A stretch of DNA of 64,000 bases from an uncultured Pseudomonadota bacterium (lineage in GTDB: Bacteria; Myxococcota_A; UBA796; GCA-2862545). The DNA lies in assembly GCA_913061235.1 (NCBI GenBank), contig CAJXTB010000019.1, forward strand, positions 62,001 through 126,000, read 5' to 3'. The notes below the pieces were generated by a model. It had not been told where the DNA came from, ran no database searches, and was given only the letters and a program-made list of their open reading frames with translations. A program made the translations under genes and the position numbers. Positions 16,596 through 26,814 of the stretch are shown here, one piece after another (the first letter of the stretch is position 1; the number at the start of each line of letters is the position of its first letter).

Positions 16596-18352
16596 GTTTC
16601 GTGGTCGAACTGAATGGAACTGCCTGGCGTCACCAGACCATCCAGATCGAAACGGGAAATCTGTACTTCCTTACCGGGACACCAGCTGTTTCGGCCGTAC
16701 CACCACGTGCCGTACTGATTGGGGATGGTGCCCGCGTCCACTTGCTGCTCGCAGCCATCCTGTACATCGACCCAGTCATCTTCCACTACGAACGCATCGT
16801 CTCCCACAATGAAGTGGTTGGTTGTATGGCAGAACTCGGCGCAATTGAGTTGCCCACCTCCGTGACCCGACACGACCGCAGCAAGCTCGACATGGGCGGC
16901 GCCGGCAGGAACGTCCACATCGAGTGGCTCAAACAGGTCGTTCACTGTCGGCCCGTAGTAGAAGTTGCCGTTGTACAGCCGGCTCATCGAGGTGGGCCGA
17001 TAGCCAACGCCTCGATTGCTGAACCGGAAGTCGAGGGTCAAGTCGTAGGGTTGGGAGGTGCGGAACCGGTAGGTCTTGTCGCCCCCCTCTTGCATCATGG
17101 CCAGGAAGGGAGTCGCGTCGTGAACCCAGCGACCTTCGCGGTGGTAGGTCGTGATCCACCGGCCGACCTCGGTGCCACAGCCGCACACGAGGTCGTCGTA
17201 GCCAGTGCCCGCGTCGTTGCAGGTGTAGGTTCCCTCGGTGGCTTCGCCTATGGGCGAGTCACACGATCCCGGACGGGTGTCGGCGTCCACGCTGTCGACA
17301 AAACCGACACAGGTCCAGCTCGTCTCGCTGTCATCCTCACAGTCGGTTGAGGCCCGACACGTCTCGGTGTCCTGCACACCATCTGCGTGGCACATGCCCA
17401 GCGTCTCCGGCACGTGCGGCTGACAGGCGGTCGAGCCGAACGCTGAGACATCGTCCACCGCGTCATCGCATTGGTACAGGTAAACCAGGTAATCCCAGGC
17501 AGGACAGTCCCCAAACTCGCCGTCGCCGACGCAGTTGGTGGTCAGGTCGTACTCGAGCGTATCGAAGGTCGCCATCGTTGCTGCATCCGGCAGGGTCACG
17601 TCGATACGCGGGCTTCCCTGGACCTGTTCGTTGTCCCACAGTCGAACCGAGGTCACGTCCTCGGAGTCGAGTCGCTCCTGCCTCTCGAAGGTGAAGTTGG
17701 CATACCGGGCCTCGTTGGCAACCTTCGACAAATTCGGCTCAAACCAGCCGACACCGCCGTCAAAGCGACTAGAATCCGCATAGCTGCCGACGTAGCGCAC
17801 GGTCTGGCTGCGATCGATGACCAGGCCCCATCCGGGGTTCGCAAGCTGGATACCGAGCCATCCGTCAATGTCCGACGGCGTCTGTTCGACGTAGTGCAGG
17901 CGTCCTTCCCATGCTGCCTGCTCCTCACCACTCAACCGGTCGAGCGCAGCGACGAGACCCTGCTCAATGACATCCAAACGCGAAGCCACGTCTGCCCCAT
18001 CATTCGGAACGAAGAAGTAATGCACATTGTCGGGACTATTCGCGAGTAAATCCTCGTGGTCCCGTGCCCACATGTCTACCGAGAAGCTGCTGTTTTGGCG
18101 CGGCGCCCCGAGAACGAACACCAGGCTGTCACAGCCACTCCAGTCGGTCGACAGCGAGAAGGAACCGGAACGGGTCTGCACGGAGAAATCACCGGCTAGA
18201 CCGTTGAGCCCGCCATCCCCGCCGTCTTCGAAGGGGGACTCCGTCATGCCGAGCAGCTCGCAGCGTGTCGGGTCGACCACAGCCGTGTCGCTGTCATTGG
18301 CGCCGCCGTTGCAGGCAGTGAGTGCAAAGCACAGGACGAGAAGGCGGTTCAT
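16514..18352 (-). CDS. Peptide-N-glycosidase F-like lipoprotein
   Basis: 612-residue secreted lipoprotein (MNRLLVLCFALTAC, Cys14). The C-terminal half shows the bacterial PNGase F pattern: CPAWDYLVYLYQCDD, EVGRWITTYHREGRWVHD, SGHGGGQLNCAEFCHTTNHF and GTIPNQYGTWWYGRNSWCPG. Family members remove N-linked glycans from glycoproteins by cleaving the Asn-GlcNAc amide. The N-terminal 250 residues are unassigned. A Cys-rich insert (about 305-390) is unusual. With the ceramidase at the left edge it suggests feeding on eukaryotic glycoproteins or lipids. Activity is inferred from family. Confidence 0.8.
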   Translation of the reverse strand: MNRLLVLCFALTACNGGANDSDTAVVDPTRCELLGMTESPFEDGGDGGLNGLAGDFSVQTRSGSFSLSTDWSGCDSLVFVLGAPRQNSSFSVDMWARDHEDLLANSPDNVHYFFVPNDGADVASRLDVIEQGLVAALDRLSGEEQAAWEGRLHYVEQTPSDIDGWLGIQLANPGWGLVIDRSQTVRYVGSYADSSRFDGGVGWFEPNLSKVANEARYANFTFERQERLDSEDVTSVRLWDNEQVQGSPRIDVTLPDAATMATFDTLEYDLTTNCVGDGEFGDCPAWDYLVYLYQCDDAVDDVSAFGSTACQPHVPETLGMCHADGVQDTETCRASTDCEDDSETSWTCVGFVDSVDADTRPGSCDSPIGEATEGTYTCNDAGTGYDDLVCGCGTEVGRWITTYHREGRWVHDATPFLAMMQEGGDKTYRFRTSQPYDLTLDFRFSNRGVGYRPTSMSRLYNGNFYYGPTVNDLFEPLDVDVPAGAAHVELAAVVSGHGGGQLNCAEFCHTTNHFIVGDDAFVVEDDWVDVQDGCEQQVDAGTIPNQYGTWWYGRNSWCPGKEVQISRFDLDGLVTPGSSIQFDHETYGPNERDLNGGGGERVEVQSWMVVYE

Positions 18353-18728
18353 AGAGTCTCCCAGCCGCTACACTGTACCTACGGCTTCCGCTGACGACCA
18401 TCGGTGTCCTTGAGACGGCGATGCCCTCACCCGGTGCGACGTCCCCGTCTTGGGTGCGCACCGTGATGACAGGGTCACCGACGGGTAGATCGAACATGCG
18501 CGTGGGAGTGCATTGGTCGTCCCAGGTCAGCGCCTGGCAGGTGTACACCCGCACGACGGAGAACGCGGCGTCGGGGCCGACCGGCATGGGCTGGTTGGCG
18601 GACGCAATGACGCCGCGCAGACCTGTGTCGCTGTCCATCGCATCGGTGGTCAGCGTACCGTCGAAACGTGGCCATCGAACACGATGCTCAATGACGGGCC
18701 AGCGAGGCCCCCTAAGGTCTCCAGGCAC
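18294..18728 (-). CDS. Hypothetical protein
   Basis: 144 residues from GTG 18728, which lies inside the last codons of the sulfotransferase gene, suggesting translational coupling. It runs 59 bases into the PNGase F-like gene start. The middle (VVRVYTCQALTWDDQC) looks like an exported domain with a disulfide, but there is no signal peptide. The Arg-rich tail after about residue 105 reads like a frame that has run past its natural end, so the gene may be truncated or frameshifted. Confidence 0.4.
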   Translation of the reverse strand: MPGDLRGPRWPVIEHRVRWPRFDGTLTTDAMDSDTGLRGVIASANQPMPVGPDAAFSVVRVYTCQALTWDDQCTPTRMFDLPVGDPVITVRTQDGDVAPGEGIAVSRTPMVVSGSRRYSVAAGRLYEPPSRPVLCTHCLQRRRQ

Positions 18729-19563
18729 ACCACAGGGGCTTTCCTAGCGCCTCATTGACCTGGTCATGCAGCGCACTCGCCCACAGCCGCACGTGACGCT
18801 CTCCAGTCATCTCCACGGGTGTTTGACGCATCACCGCATGAACCCGGTCTTGCCACCCAGCATCTGGCAGGTTCCCAATCCATCCCTCCAGGAACTGACG
18901 GGCCTCAACCTGGGCGGCCACATCCATCTGTGCCGGTAAGGAGCGCGCCCACACGTGCAGCGCCGTCCACGCGACCACACCTCGGTCCGCCAAGGACAAG
19001 GCGTCGCCATCTGTCGGAAGCGAGTACCCAAAGCGCGTGTAGTCCCTAGGAAAAGCGGTCGCGACCACATGCGACAACAGACGTCGCTCGGAGGTGTCTA
19101 GCGGTGTTCGTACGGACGGCGCCTGGTTGATGCGCGGCAGAACCGACGGCAGCGCGTAGTCCGCAGCAAAGCCTCTCCAGTCGTCGTCCAAGTGCTCAAA
19201 GCGAAGCGTGGTCACGCCATCTGGCAGCATCTTATCTGCGGTGGACTGGGTCAGAACGTTGAAGCCCATGACCATGTCCAACACCAGTGCAGTATCGGAG
19301 ACATGTCCCAAATGAAGCCGGTAAACGGGGTCAAAGCGCCGTAGAAAGCGGGTCATAGACAATGCCCGTTCAAGGGGATGTCGGACGACAGCGAACGATG
19401 TGTAGGTCGCATACTCGTCTGGGTAGAAGCGTTTGACGGTCTTGTAGCCCCAGTGCTGTTCGATGCGATGTTCTCGCTTCAGTCCCCCAAGGGCGAGCTC
19501 GACGGACATGCCCGCGCACTTGGGCACATGGAAGAAAATCAGCTCATGAAGGTGGCTGATCAT
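18712..19563 (-). CDS. Sulfotransferase family 2 protein
   Basis: 283 residues. Transfers sulfate from PAPS to a carbohydrate or other acceptor. The 5'-phosphosulfate-binding loop is at the N-terminus (FFHVPKCAGMSVE, residues 10-22) and the 3'-phosphate motif VVRHPLERALS is around residues 59-69. No transmembrane anchor is present, so it works in the cytoplasm. It follows the small exported protein gene at 19567 with 3 bases between them. The acceptor is unknown; capsule or exopolysaccharide sulfation is common for this family. Confidence 0.82.
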   Translation of the reverse strand: MISHLHELIFFHVPKCAGMSVELALGGLKREHRIEQHWGYKTVKRFYPDEYATYTSFAVVRHPLERALSMTRFLRRFDPVYRLHLGHVSDTALVLDMVMGFNVLTQSTADKMLPDGVTTLRFEHLDDDWRGFAADYALPSVLPRINQAPSVRTPLDTSERRLLSHVVATAFPRDYTRFGYSLPTDGDALSLADRGVVAWTALHVWARSLPAQMDVAAQVEARQFLEGWIGNLPDAGWQDRVHAVMRQTPVEMTGERHVRLWASALHDQVNEALGKPLWCAWRP

Positions 19564-19566
19564 CCC

Positions 19567-20109
19567 CTACTCTGAACCCCAATAGTTCAGCACACTCGTC
19601 TGAACGCGGACCGGCGCAACGGCGGCTTGTGCGACGACGGCGAGGGTGGATGCGTTGTAGGTCACGGCCGTTGTTTCCGACGCATCACGTCCGCCACCTG
19701 GGGCGAATGTGGTGACGTGAAAGGTGACAGCGTCGTCTGCAACTGTGGCTGTCACCATGCGACGACGACCACTGCTCTGGCGACTCTTGAACGGAAGAAA
19801 GACCTCGCGCATCTCCGGATTTTCCCGACCGACGATGGCGTGAATAGCGCCGGTTTGAGAGTCTGCGACGAACTGGGTCTCGCCAACCTGAGCCAGCTGA
19901 ACATGACCGTCTCTGCGGGTTGGCGTGCAGGTTGGGGTGCGGGCCAAGGTCCGCTCCCTGGTCGCATTCTCGGTGAAGGTCGAGCAATCGCCGTCAACCC
20001 ACGAGGTCATGGACTCGCCCGACTCGGTCGTCCAGGTCAGCTGCGCAGCCCCAGCCAGGGATGTCCAGCCCATCAACGCAATTCCGAACGTCACCGATGT
20101 CTTGTTCAT
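19567..20109 (-). CDS. Hypothetical exported protein
   Basis: 180 residues. ATG 20109 has GGAGG 5 bases upstream; an in-frame TTG four codons earlier covers that ribosome site and is rejected. Residues 1-21 form a Sec signal peptide ending AGA-A. The mature part has one Cys pair (DGDCSTFTENA...PTCTPT) and is otherwise beta-rich without a recognised domain. It sits in a run of same-strand genes from 21343 to 18294 that may be one operon. Confidence 0.65.
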   Translation of the reverse strand: MNKTSVTFGIALMGWTSLAGAAQLTWTTESGESMTSWVDGDCSTFTENATRERTLARTPTCTPTRRDGHVQLAQVGETQFVADSQTGAIHAIVGRENPEMREVFLPFKSRQSSGRRRMVTATVADDAVTFHVTTFAPGGGRDASETTAVTYNASTLAVVAQAAVAPVRVQTSVLNYWGSE

Positions 20110-20138
20110 CTTGTCCTCCAACTCACAGTCTTCTTAGC

Positions 20139-20906
20139 TTAGGAAGCCGCCACCGTCTGTCGACCGGCCCACGCACCCGTTCCATCAAGCCCCAGCGCGT
20201 CCAGACCCGGCACAATCACCGACTCGATGGTCGCATAGAACAACTCACGGGCCTCCGCCCCGCTGCACAGCCCGAGCACGACGCCATGGGCGGGTGGCTG
20301 ACTCTCTAGCGGCAAGTGGCCAAGCTCATGGTGTTCGAGGTGGGCAAACGCGACGGTAAGATACGCGCTGAGGCGCTGCTTAGCGACCGCATCCAATGTG
20401 GGGACGAGCTGGCCAACGAGCCGCCAGCCGAAGTTCGCGTGCCCGCATTCGTCGGCGTAGATCTCGGTCAGTAGCTCACGCAGTGGTCCTTCGGGCATCT
20501 CCTCGCGCTCCGCCCCAATGAGCGACACCGCGACCGTCTCCGACAGACACGAAATCGACAGCAAATTGCGCAGCGCCGCTTCGAGTGGACCAACATCGGA
20601 ATGGGCTGGAAACGGTGGAGGTTCGGGCAGTTGCGCGTGTGCGTGACCCCCGAGGGCCTCGACGACAGCACCACACAACACTCCGTGGTGCTTCTCTTCG
20701 GCGGCAAACTCGCGGCACTTTGCGACATCTGCGGCATCCAGACCTGCCGCCTGCAGTTGCGAGGCCAGCTCATTGAAGACACGGTGCGATGCGTACTCGT
20801 TGACCATCCGCCCGTGCCAGGTTCGCACGGCACTCTCGGTCAGGTCTGGGTGGGCTTCCAAGACCGGCATGTAAGCGCGCGACTGTTCGCGTAGGTCGAG
20901 CCTCAC
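20139..20906 (-). CDS. Ferritin-like di-iron domain protein
   Basis: 255 residues, mostly helical. The pair of Glu/His motifs CREFAAEEKHHG and EIYADECGHANFGW provides the ExxH-type ligands of a four-helix-bundle di-iron centre. GTG 20906 overlaps the stop of the upstream lipoprotein by four bases (GTGA); the longer frame to 21059 only covers that gene antiphase. Members of this superfamily act as oxygenases, ferritins or rubrerythrin-like peroxide reductases; which one applies cannot be told here. Confidence 0.7.
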   Translation of the reverse strand: MRLDLREQSRAYMPVLEAHPDLTESAVRTWHGRMVNEYASHRVFNELASQLQAAGLDAADVAKCREFAAEEKHHGVLCGAVVEALGGHAHAQLPEPPPFPAHSDVGPLEAALRNLLSISCLSETVAVSLIGAEREEMPEGPLRELLTEIYADECGHANFGWRLVGQLVPTLDAVAKQRLSAYLTVAFAHLEHHELGHLPLESQPPAHGVVLGLCSGAEARELFYATIESVIVPGLDALGLDGTGAWAGRQTVAAS

Positions 20907-21343
20907 GCGGTCATCGCTGGTGGTGTGGGTGGGCCCCAGGGAGTGCAGGCCATGCTGCCACGCCAATCCAGGGCTGTGCAGCACTCCTCGCGATGTGCGA
21001 ATGCGAATGTGTCTTCGGATGGGTCCGCATCGACCGCTTCGGCGATGGTCTGGCAACACGCCTTGATGTCGTCTCCCACAGCTGTAGGGTCTGCGCTATC
21101 CGCGAAGGCAGCTTCCACCGTTTCCTCGCACGAGGCCACCGACGCCGTTGACGCGGCTTGATCTTGGTCGTCGAAAGGAACCGACTCTGTCGACACAGGC
21201 GTTTCTGCCGCAGGGCCAACAGGAGACACCGTCTTCGGCGCGCAGCCAACGAGGGCCGCGACACACGCAATGCGGGCGGTAGCCATCAGCGCACGTCGGT
21301 GTGACAACTTCAGATTTGGGGCAAGAGTAGTGGGAATGCTCAT
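20903..21343 (-). CDS. Small Cys-rich lipoprotein
   Basis: 146 residues. ATG 21343 follows AGGAG with 6-base spacing. The signal (RRALMATARIACVAALVGC) gives a lipid anchor. The mature part has an acidic linker and a C-terminal helical region with SCEE, ACCQT and ECCTALDW, five cysteines in a CC-containing pattern. It is translationally coupled (GTGA) to the ferritin-like gene, so the two may work together, for example in metal or redox handling. Confidence 0.7.
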   Translation of the reverse strand: MSIPTTLAPNLKLSHRRALMATARIACVAALVGCAPKTVSPVGPAAETPVSTESVPFDDQDQAASTASVASCEETVEAAFADSADPTAVGDDIKACCQTIAEAVDADPSEDTFAFAHREECCTALDWRGSMACTPWGPPTPPAMTA

Positions 21344-21741
21344 GGGGGCTCCTAGAGTCCGCACCGTACAGGTCCACGCAACCAGCCGCAATCGGTGTTC
21401 CCATCCCACCTGAAGACGTTGAGCCCTCACAATCGCAGTGGTGCGGAGGAAGGGAGTCTGCTGAAACGCGATCGATCGGCCTTGGGAAAGGTGGCAGCAA
21501 GCCGAGTCGGGTTGTGGTTGGCCGCTCCGTCCTACACTCCCACCAACATCCCGCACAATCGACCACTCGCCCACGGAGTTCGGGCCTGAAGCTCATGCGT
21601 TTCCCACCGACCTGTCCGGTTCGAAACGCCGCGGTCTTCATGAACTGCCGCGGTACTGCCGGCGTCGCACTGACCACCACCGGCAACCGCTTCGACATCC
21701 ACCACAACCACGCCATCTGGGTGAAGTCGTTAGTCGGGCGC

Positions 21742-22209
21742 ATGACAACAGAACAACGTGCCGATGAGTTCGTACAAAGCCTCCGTGGACGCAATCGACG
21801 CGAAGCCTGGGGTTCCCTAGGCGTATTCGTCGCCAGCGGCACCATTGCCATGGGCGCTGTGCCCCTCCTAAACCCCATTGGCGGGATGGTGGGACTCGCG
21901 GCGGCAGGTGTCATCTTCGGCGTCAATCAGTTCGTGCTTCAACCCCACGAACCACAGACGGGTTGGACGCTTGCGTCCTTGGCAGATGAGGTCGAAAAGC
22001 AGGGGAAATGGATGCTTTGGTCGCCCCTTTGGTACTTCGGCCCCATCTTAATCGCCATGCTCGCGGCTCTGCCTCCAACGACCTCCGTGTTGTCGCTCAT
22101 CATCATTGCGTTCTGCGGATTCTTGGCGGTGAAAAACGTACGGATAGGGCAGGGCCTACGTCACAGCGCCGCAGCACTTCGGGCCGAGGCGGCGTCTGAC
22201 ACGGCGTAG
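21742..22209 (+). CDS. Integral membrane protein, unknown function
   Basis: 155 residues with a short polar N-terminus (MTTEQRADEFVQSLRGRNRRE) and about four hydrophobic segments, two before residue 65 and two near 100-140. ATG 21742 is the natural start because upstream residues are low in hydrophobicity and unlike a signal; no clear ribosome site is visible. No family recognised. Confidence 0.55.
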   Translation: MTTEQRADEFVQSLRGRNRREAWGSLGVFVASGTIAMGAVPLLNPIGGMVGLAAAGVIFGVNQFVLQPHEPQTGWTLASLADEVEKQGKWMLWSPLWYFGPILIAMLAALPPTTSVLSLIIIAFCGFLAVKNVRIGQGLRHSAAALRAEAASDTA

Positions 22210-22252
22210 GACTCCGCGCGCGTGTCGACCGGCACTGATTTCGCCAACGAGC

Positions 22253-23011
22253 CTACAACCCCGCCTGCCACAGGGCCTCAATCCCCTCCGGCACACCCAG
22301 CGTGCCAGCACACGCCTCGGTCAACACGAACTCCGCGTCCAGACACCCCGGTTCCGCTGGGCCCTCCCAGTACAGCCAGCCTGTCTCGGACTCAAATGCG
22401 AAGAACGATGGCCCTGCCATATGCGCCGTTGTTCGCAAGCTCCCGGACCCTAGCTCGTACACCCCGAGCGTAGACCACGCCGCAACGGGCTGCTCAAACC
22501 AGAAGCCCGTCTCCAACTCCTGCGACCTCACCTCCAGCAGCATTCCCGCGTCATCCATGCACGACGCGACGGCATGGCAGGCGGTCACCGCACGGGCTTC
22601 TTCCAAGGTGTCCGGAGCCCCTCCAAGGTCACCCAGAGGCTCTTCTACAGCCTCTCTGGGAGCATTCGGCACAACACACCCTCTCGACACGCGGCGGTCC
22701 ACACATGGCGGACGCCCCACTCCAAAGGACGTTGAGGTCGCGCACGCCCGGCCGGTGTCGGCGTCACTTGTGACAGTCACGAAGGTGGTCTGACCGGCGG
22801 CATCGTACTGGAAGAAGGTTCCGCTCTCGCTCATGGGCTCGTACCAATCGAAGGCGCCGTGGTCGCACACGGACACAATGAAGCACTCGGTGAACACGCC
22901 AGACTCGGCGAACGACGCCGGGAAGTTGTCGTTCAGCGGGGCCACGCAGTCATTCTCGAAGATGCCACACCCCGCCAGCACCATCAGCCCAAAGGTCAGT
23001 CCCGTTCTCAT
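22253..23011 (-). CDS. Hypothetical lipoprotein
   Basis: 252 residues. ATG 23011 has GGAGGAG with 5-base spacing, and the signal ends with lipobox VLAGC. Ten cysteines in the mature part suggest several disulfides. It has no recognised domain. It is convergent with the membrane protein gene at 21742 and divergent from the YyaL fusion. Confidence 0.7.
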   Translation of the reverse strand: MRTGLTFGLMVLAGCGIFENDCVAPLNDNFPASFAESGVFTECFIVSVCDHGAFDWYEPMSESGTFFQYDAAGQTTFVTVTSDADTGRACATSTSFGVGRPPCVDRRVSRGCVVPNAPREAVEEPLGDLGGAPDTLEEARAVTACHAVASCMDDAGMLLEVRSQELETGFWFEQPVAAWSTLGVYELGSGSLRTTAHMAGPSFFAFESETGWLYWEGPAEPGCLDAEFVLTEACAGTLGVPEGIEALWQAGL

Positions 23012-23257
23012 GCCACTCCTCCGCCCAAAACCATCGTACGCCTCCACATCACCAACTGTCCACTACAGCCCATCAAATTGATGCACTCAATCTGACTATC
23101 ACATGAGCCTTGCATTGTTGATTGATCTCACCGCACGTCACACCACAACGACACGCACAGCGTCAGGGCACGCGCGTTTCAAAACCGTCCAGTCCCCACA
23201 CCCACAGTGGGTTCGGCGGCCGGTCAGGATAGGGCCCCGGTCCGCCCAGGAGCCGCC

Positions 23258-26200
23258 ATGTCCAACCGCCTTGCAGACGAAACCAGTCCCTACTTGCTCC
23301 AGCATGCAGACAACCCTGTCGACTGGTATCCATGGGGACCGGAAGCACTGGCTGCAGCCCGCGACCAGAACAAGCCCATCCTGTTGTCCATTGGCTACTC
23401 GGCCTGTCACTGGTGCCACGTGATGGAGGAGGAGAGCTTCTCCAACGACGAGATGGCCGAGCACATGAACGCGGCCTTCATCAACATCAAGGTGGACCGC
23501 GAAGAGCGACCGGACCTGGACGACGTGTACATGCAGGCCGTGCAAGCCTTCAGTGGCGGCCAAGGTGGCTGGCCCATGACGGTCTTCTTGTTCCCAGACG
23601 GGCGCCCGTTCTTCGGCGGCACCTACTTCCCGCCCGAGCCCAAGCAGGGCGTGCCGTCGTTCTCACAGGTCATGGCCTACGCGGTTCACCTGTTCACGGA
23701 CAAACGCGACCGTGCCGAGTCCTCTGCAGACAAGCTCGTTGAGATGCTCGCACAGAGCGGCCAGTTCCCAGACTCCACCAATGCAGACGTCTCTTGGCTA
23801 GACGCCGTCGCAGGGGCAAGCGATGACGCCTACGACGCTGACAACGGCGGCTTCGGCTCCTCTCCCAAGTTCCCGCCCCACGGCACCCTTCCCGTACTGC
23901 TGGCTCACTACCAGCGCACCGGACGCGACCGCTCGCTAGACATGGTCACCGGCACCCTCGACGGCATGATGCGTGGCGGTACGTACGACATTCTCGGTGG
24001 AGGCTTCTGTCGCTACAGCACAGACGCCGAGTGGACCGTTCCGCACTTCGAGAAGATGCTGTACGACAACGCCCTACTCATTCCCACGTATGTAGATGCC
24101 TGGCGAATCACCGGAAACGACCGCTACGCACGCGTTGCCCGCGAGACCCTCGACTACCTTGTACGGGACATGCGCCTGCCCGAGGGCGGATTCGCGGCCA
24201 GTGAAGACGCAGACAGCGAAGGTGGCGAAGGCGCATTTTACGCCTGGACACCCGAAGAACTGGCGGGTTTGCTCGGCATTGACGACGGCATTCAGGCCTG
24301 CCTCTTGCTCGGCATTACCCAGTCCGGAACCTTCGAGCGCGGGACCAGCGTGCTTCGAACCGCCGTGTTCCCAGAAGACTTGGACACCGACAAGCGCGCC
24401 CTGTGCGACCGCGCGCTCAAGGAGATGCGCGAAGCCCGTGACGAACGCACCCGCCCAAGCCGAGACGACAAAGCAGTCGCCGCCTGGAATGGCTTCGCAC
24501 TGTCCGCCTTTGCCCACGCAGGCTGCCACCTCCACGATGACGCCTACACACGCATCGCCCGCGAGACCGCTCGGTTCCTCCTAGACGTTCAGACCGTTGA
24601 TGGCCGTCTGATGCGCACGTTCAAGGACGGTATTGCCAAGACACCCGCCTTCCTTGAAGACTACGCCGCTGTGGCCATTGGCCTGTATGACCTGTACCAA
24701 AACACCTTCGAAGCCGAGTGGCTCACCGCTGCTGTGGCCATGGCCGACACCATGGTCGAGCTGTTCTGGGACGCAGACAACGGCGGCCTGTTCTTCGCGG
24801 GCAATGACGTCGACCCACTCGTCGTCCGCGGCAAGCGCCTCGTCGGCGGTGCTGAGCCGTCTGGAAACGGCCAAGCGGCCTGGCTGTTCGCCCGTCTTGG
24901 AACCCTGTGTGGACGCGACGACCTGACCACCAAAGCCACCGTCATCACCACCGGAATGTCCGAGCTGGTGACCCGCGCCGCACGCGCAATGGGACCGGCA
25001 GCCCTCGCCGCCGCATGGCTCCAAGGTCCGGTGCAAGAGCTCGGATTCGTCGGTGACCGCGTGGGCGCAAGTCCACTCATTGGCGTCGCTCGTGGCCAAT
25101 TCAACCCCTTCCGCGTGTTGGCGCACAACGAAGCTGGCAAGGCCCATACCTTGGTGCCGTGGATGGCAGACCGCGACGAGAAAGAGGGCAGTCCTACCGC
25201 CTACTTGTGCCAGAACTACACCTGCCAAGCCCCCGTCGTAGACGTCAGCGCCCTTCGCACTCAGCTGACCAGTGCCAGCCAACCCGTGCAGCGTGCGCGC
25301 GTCGGAGCGGCCCGTGTGTACGCCCCGGCCCTGCCGTCAGACACCACCCTGTGGCTGAATACCGATGAGCCGCTGTCCCTCGAAGCCCTCAAGGGCCAAG
25401 TCGTCGTTCTCGACTTCTGGACATACTGCTGCATCAACTGCCACCACGTCCTTCCCGTCTTGGCCCAGGTCGAAGACCACTTTTCCGACGAGTCCGTGGT
25501 GGTTCTCGGCGTTCATTCCGCCAAGTTTCCAGCCGAGCGTGAGCGCGAAAATGTCGAGCGTGCCATCGCCCGCCATGGCATTCGACACCCGGTCATCTTG
25601 GACTCCGAACACAAACTCTGGTCAGAGTTCGCCGTGAAGTCATGGCCAAGCGTTGTGGTGTTGGACACCCTCGGTCGTGTTGCCTGGCACCGCGCCGGAG
25701 AAGTCCGCGCCGACGAGCTGACCGAGGTCGTCGCCCGTCTCGTCGCGGAAGGCAAAGCGCACGAGACGGTTGCCTCTCCCCTCACCTACCGAGCCGCCGA
25801 ACCGTCGCTGTCGTCCAAATTGTCCTTCCCCGGCAAGCTGTCCGTCTGGCCGAACTACGCCAAGCAGGCCCAAGGCGCCGACCCCTTCGGTCCAGACGCA
25901 CGGCTGTACATTTCAGACACCGGCAATCACCGCATCCTAGAGGCCCTGTGGCGCCTCGGACCCGAAGGCTGGCCCGAAGCAGAGGTCATCCGTGTGTGGG
26001 GTACCGGTGTTGCAGGATTCGCAGACGGCGAGACCGCCCAGTTCAACGGCCCGCAAGGGCTCACCCGCCGCGACGACACCCTGTACGTTGCCGACACCGA
26101 CAACCACCGCGTTCGCGCAATCGACCTAGAAACGGGCATTGTGCGCACGCTCATTGGCTCAGGTGAGCTCGGCCGAGGCGGCACCCTGAACCCGGCTGAA

Positions 26201-26806
26201 CCGCTGTCGCTAGACCTGCGCAGTCCGTGGGACATCAGTGCGGCCAATGACGTGATGTTCGTGGCCATGGCGGGTGCGCATCAGATCTGGCTTCACATGG
26301 ACGAGCCCCTGCGAAGCGGTCCGTTCATCGGTAGTGGCTCCGAAGCGCACGTAGACGGCGACCCCGCGGAGGCCGCACTGGCCCAGCCGAGTGGTCTGCA
26401 AGTCCACGGCCAATACCTGTTCTGGGTAGACAGTGAGACCAGCTCACTGCGCATCTTGGACATGTCCAAGCGTCATGTCGGCACGGTGCTTGGCAAGGAG
26501 CTGTTCGACTTCGGAGACGTAGATGGTGCCCCAGCAGACGTGCTCATGCAGCACCCTCTTGGCCTGACAGTCGCCGACGCAACCGTGTACATCGCAGATA
26601 CGTACAATCACAAGATCAAGGCCGTCGACATGGCCAAGGGTGCCGTCACCAGCACCATCGCCGGCGGCAAAGGCATCTTGTGTGAGCCATCAGACGTAGA
26701 TGTCGCTGGACCGTTCTTGGTGGTCGCAGACACCGGAAATCACCGTCTGCGTGTTCTGGACCGCGCCGAGGGCGAAGTTCGCACGGTGGTCATCCAGGGC
26801 CTGTAA
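23258..26806 (+). CDS. YyaL/SPATA20-type protein fused to thioredoxin-NHL (NHLRC2-like)
   Basis: 1182-residue fusion. ATG 23258 follows AGGAG. Residues 1-170 are the thioredoxin-like DUF255 domain ([17 protein letters not shown], then the redox motif CHWC at 50-53). Residues about 180-560 are the alpha/alpha toroid of YyaL, ending with the family's CQNYTCQAP signature near 655. Residues about 695-830 are a second thioredoxin fold with CCINC (724-728), and the rest is a six-bladed NHL propeller (repeated DTGNHR / DTDNHR / DTYNHK). In most genomes YyaL and NHLRC2-like proteins are separate. No signal peptide, so cytoplasmic. Function of both halves is poorly defined; thiol redox or protein quality control is likely. 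Confidence 0.85.
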   Translation: MSNRLADETSPYLLQHADNPVDWYPWGPEALAAARDQNKPILLSIGYSACHWCHVMEEESFSNDEMAEHMNAAFINIKVDREERPDLDDVYMQAVQAFSGGQGGWPMTVFLFPDGRPFFGGTYFPPEPKQGVPSFSQVMAYAVHLFTDKRDRAESSADKLVEMLAQSGQFPDSTNADVSWLDAVAGASDDAYDADNGGFGSSPKFPPHGTLPVLLAHYQRTGRDRSLDMVTGTLDGMMRGGTYDILGGGFCRYSTDAEWTVPHFEKMLYDNALLIPTYVDAWRITGNDRYARVARETLDYLVRDMRLPEGGFAASEDADSEGGEGAFYAWTPEELAGLLGIDDGIQACLLLGITQSGTFERGTSVLRTAVFPEDLDTDKRALCDRALKEMREARDERTRPSRDDKAVAAWNGFALSAFAHAGCHLHDDAYTRIARETARFLLDVQTVDGRLMRTFKDGIAKTPAFLEDYAAVAIGLYDLYQNTFEAEWLTAAVAMADTMVELFWDADNGGLFFAGNDVDPLVVRGKRLVGGAEPSGNGQAAWLFARLGTLCGRDDLTTKATVITTGMSELVTRAARAMGPAALAAAWLQGPVQELGFVGDRVGASPLIGVARGQFNPFRVLAHNEAGKAHTLVPWMADRDEKEGSPTAYLCQNYTCQAPVVDVSALRTQLTSASQPVQRARVGAARVYAPALPSDTTLWLNTDEPLSLEALKGQVVVLDFWTYCCINCHHVLPVLAQVEDHFSDESVVVLGVHSAKFPAERERENVERAIARHGIRHPVILDSEHKLWSEFAVKSWPSVVVLDTLGRVAWHRAGEVRADELTEVVARLVAEGKAHETVASPLTYRAAEPSLSSKLSFPGKLSVWPNYAKQAQGADPFGPDARLYISDTGNHRILEALWRLGPEGWPEAEVIRVWGTGVAGFADGETAQFNGPQGLTRRDDTLYVADTDNHRVRAIDLETGIVRTLIGSGELGRGGTLNPAEPLSLDLRSPWDISAANDVMFVAMAGAHQIWLHMDEPLRSGPFIGSGSEAHVDGDPAEAALAQPSGLQVHGQYLFWVDSETSSLRILDMSKRHVGTVLGKELFDFGDVDGAPADVLMQHPLGLTVADATVYIADTYNHKIKAVDMAKGAVTSTIAGGKGILCEPSDVDVAGPFLVVADTGNHRLRVLDRAEGEVRTVVIQGL

Positions 26807-26814
26807 AAGGCCGG

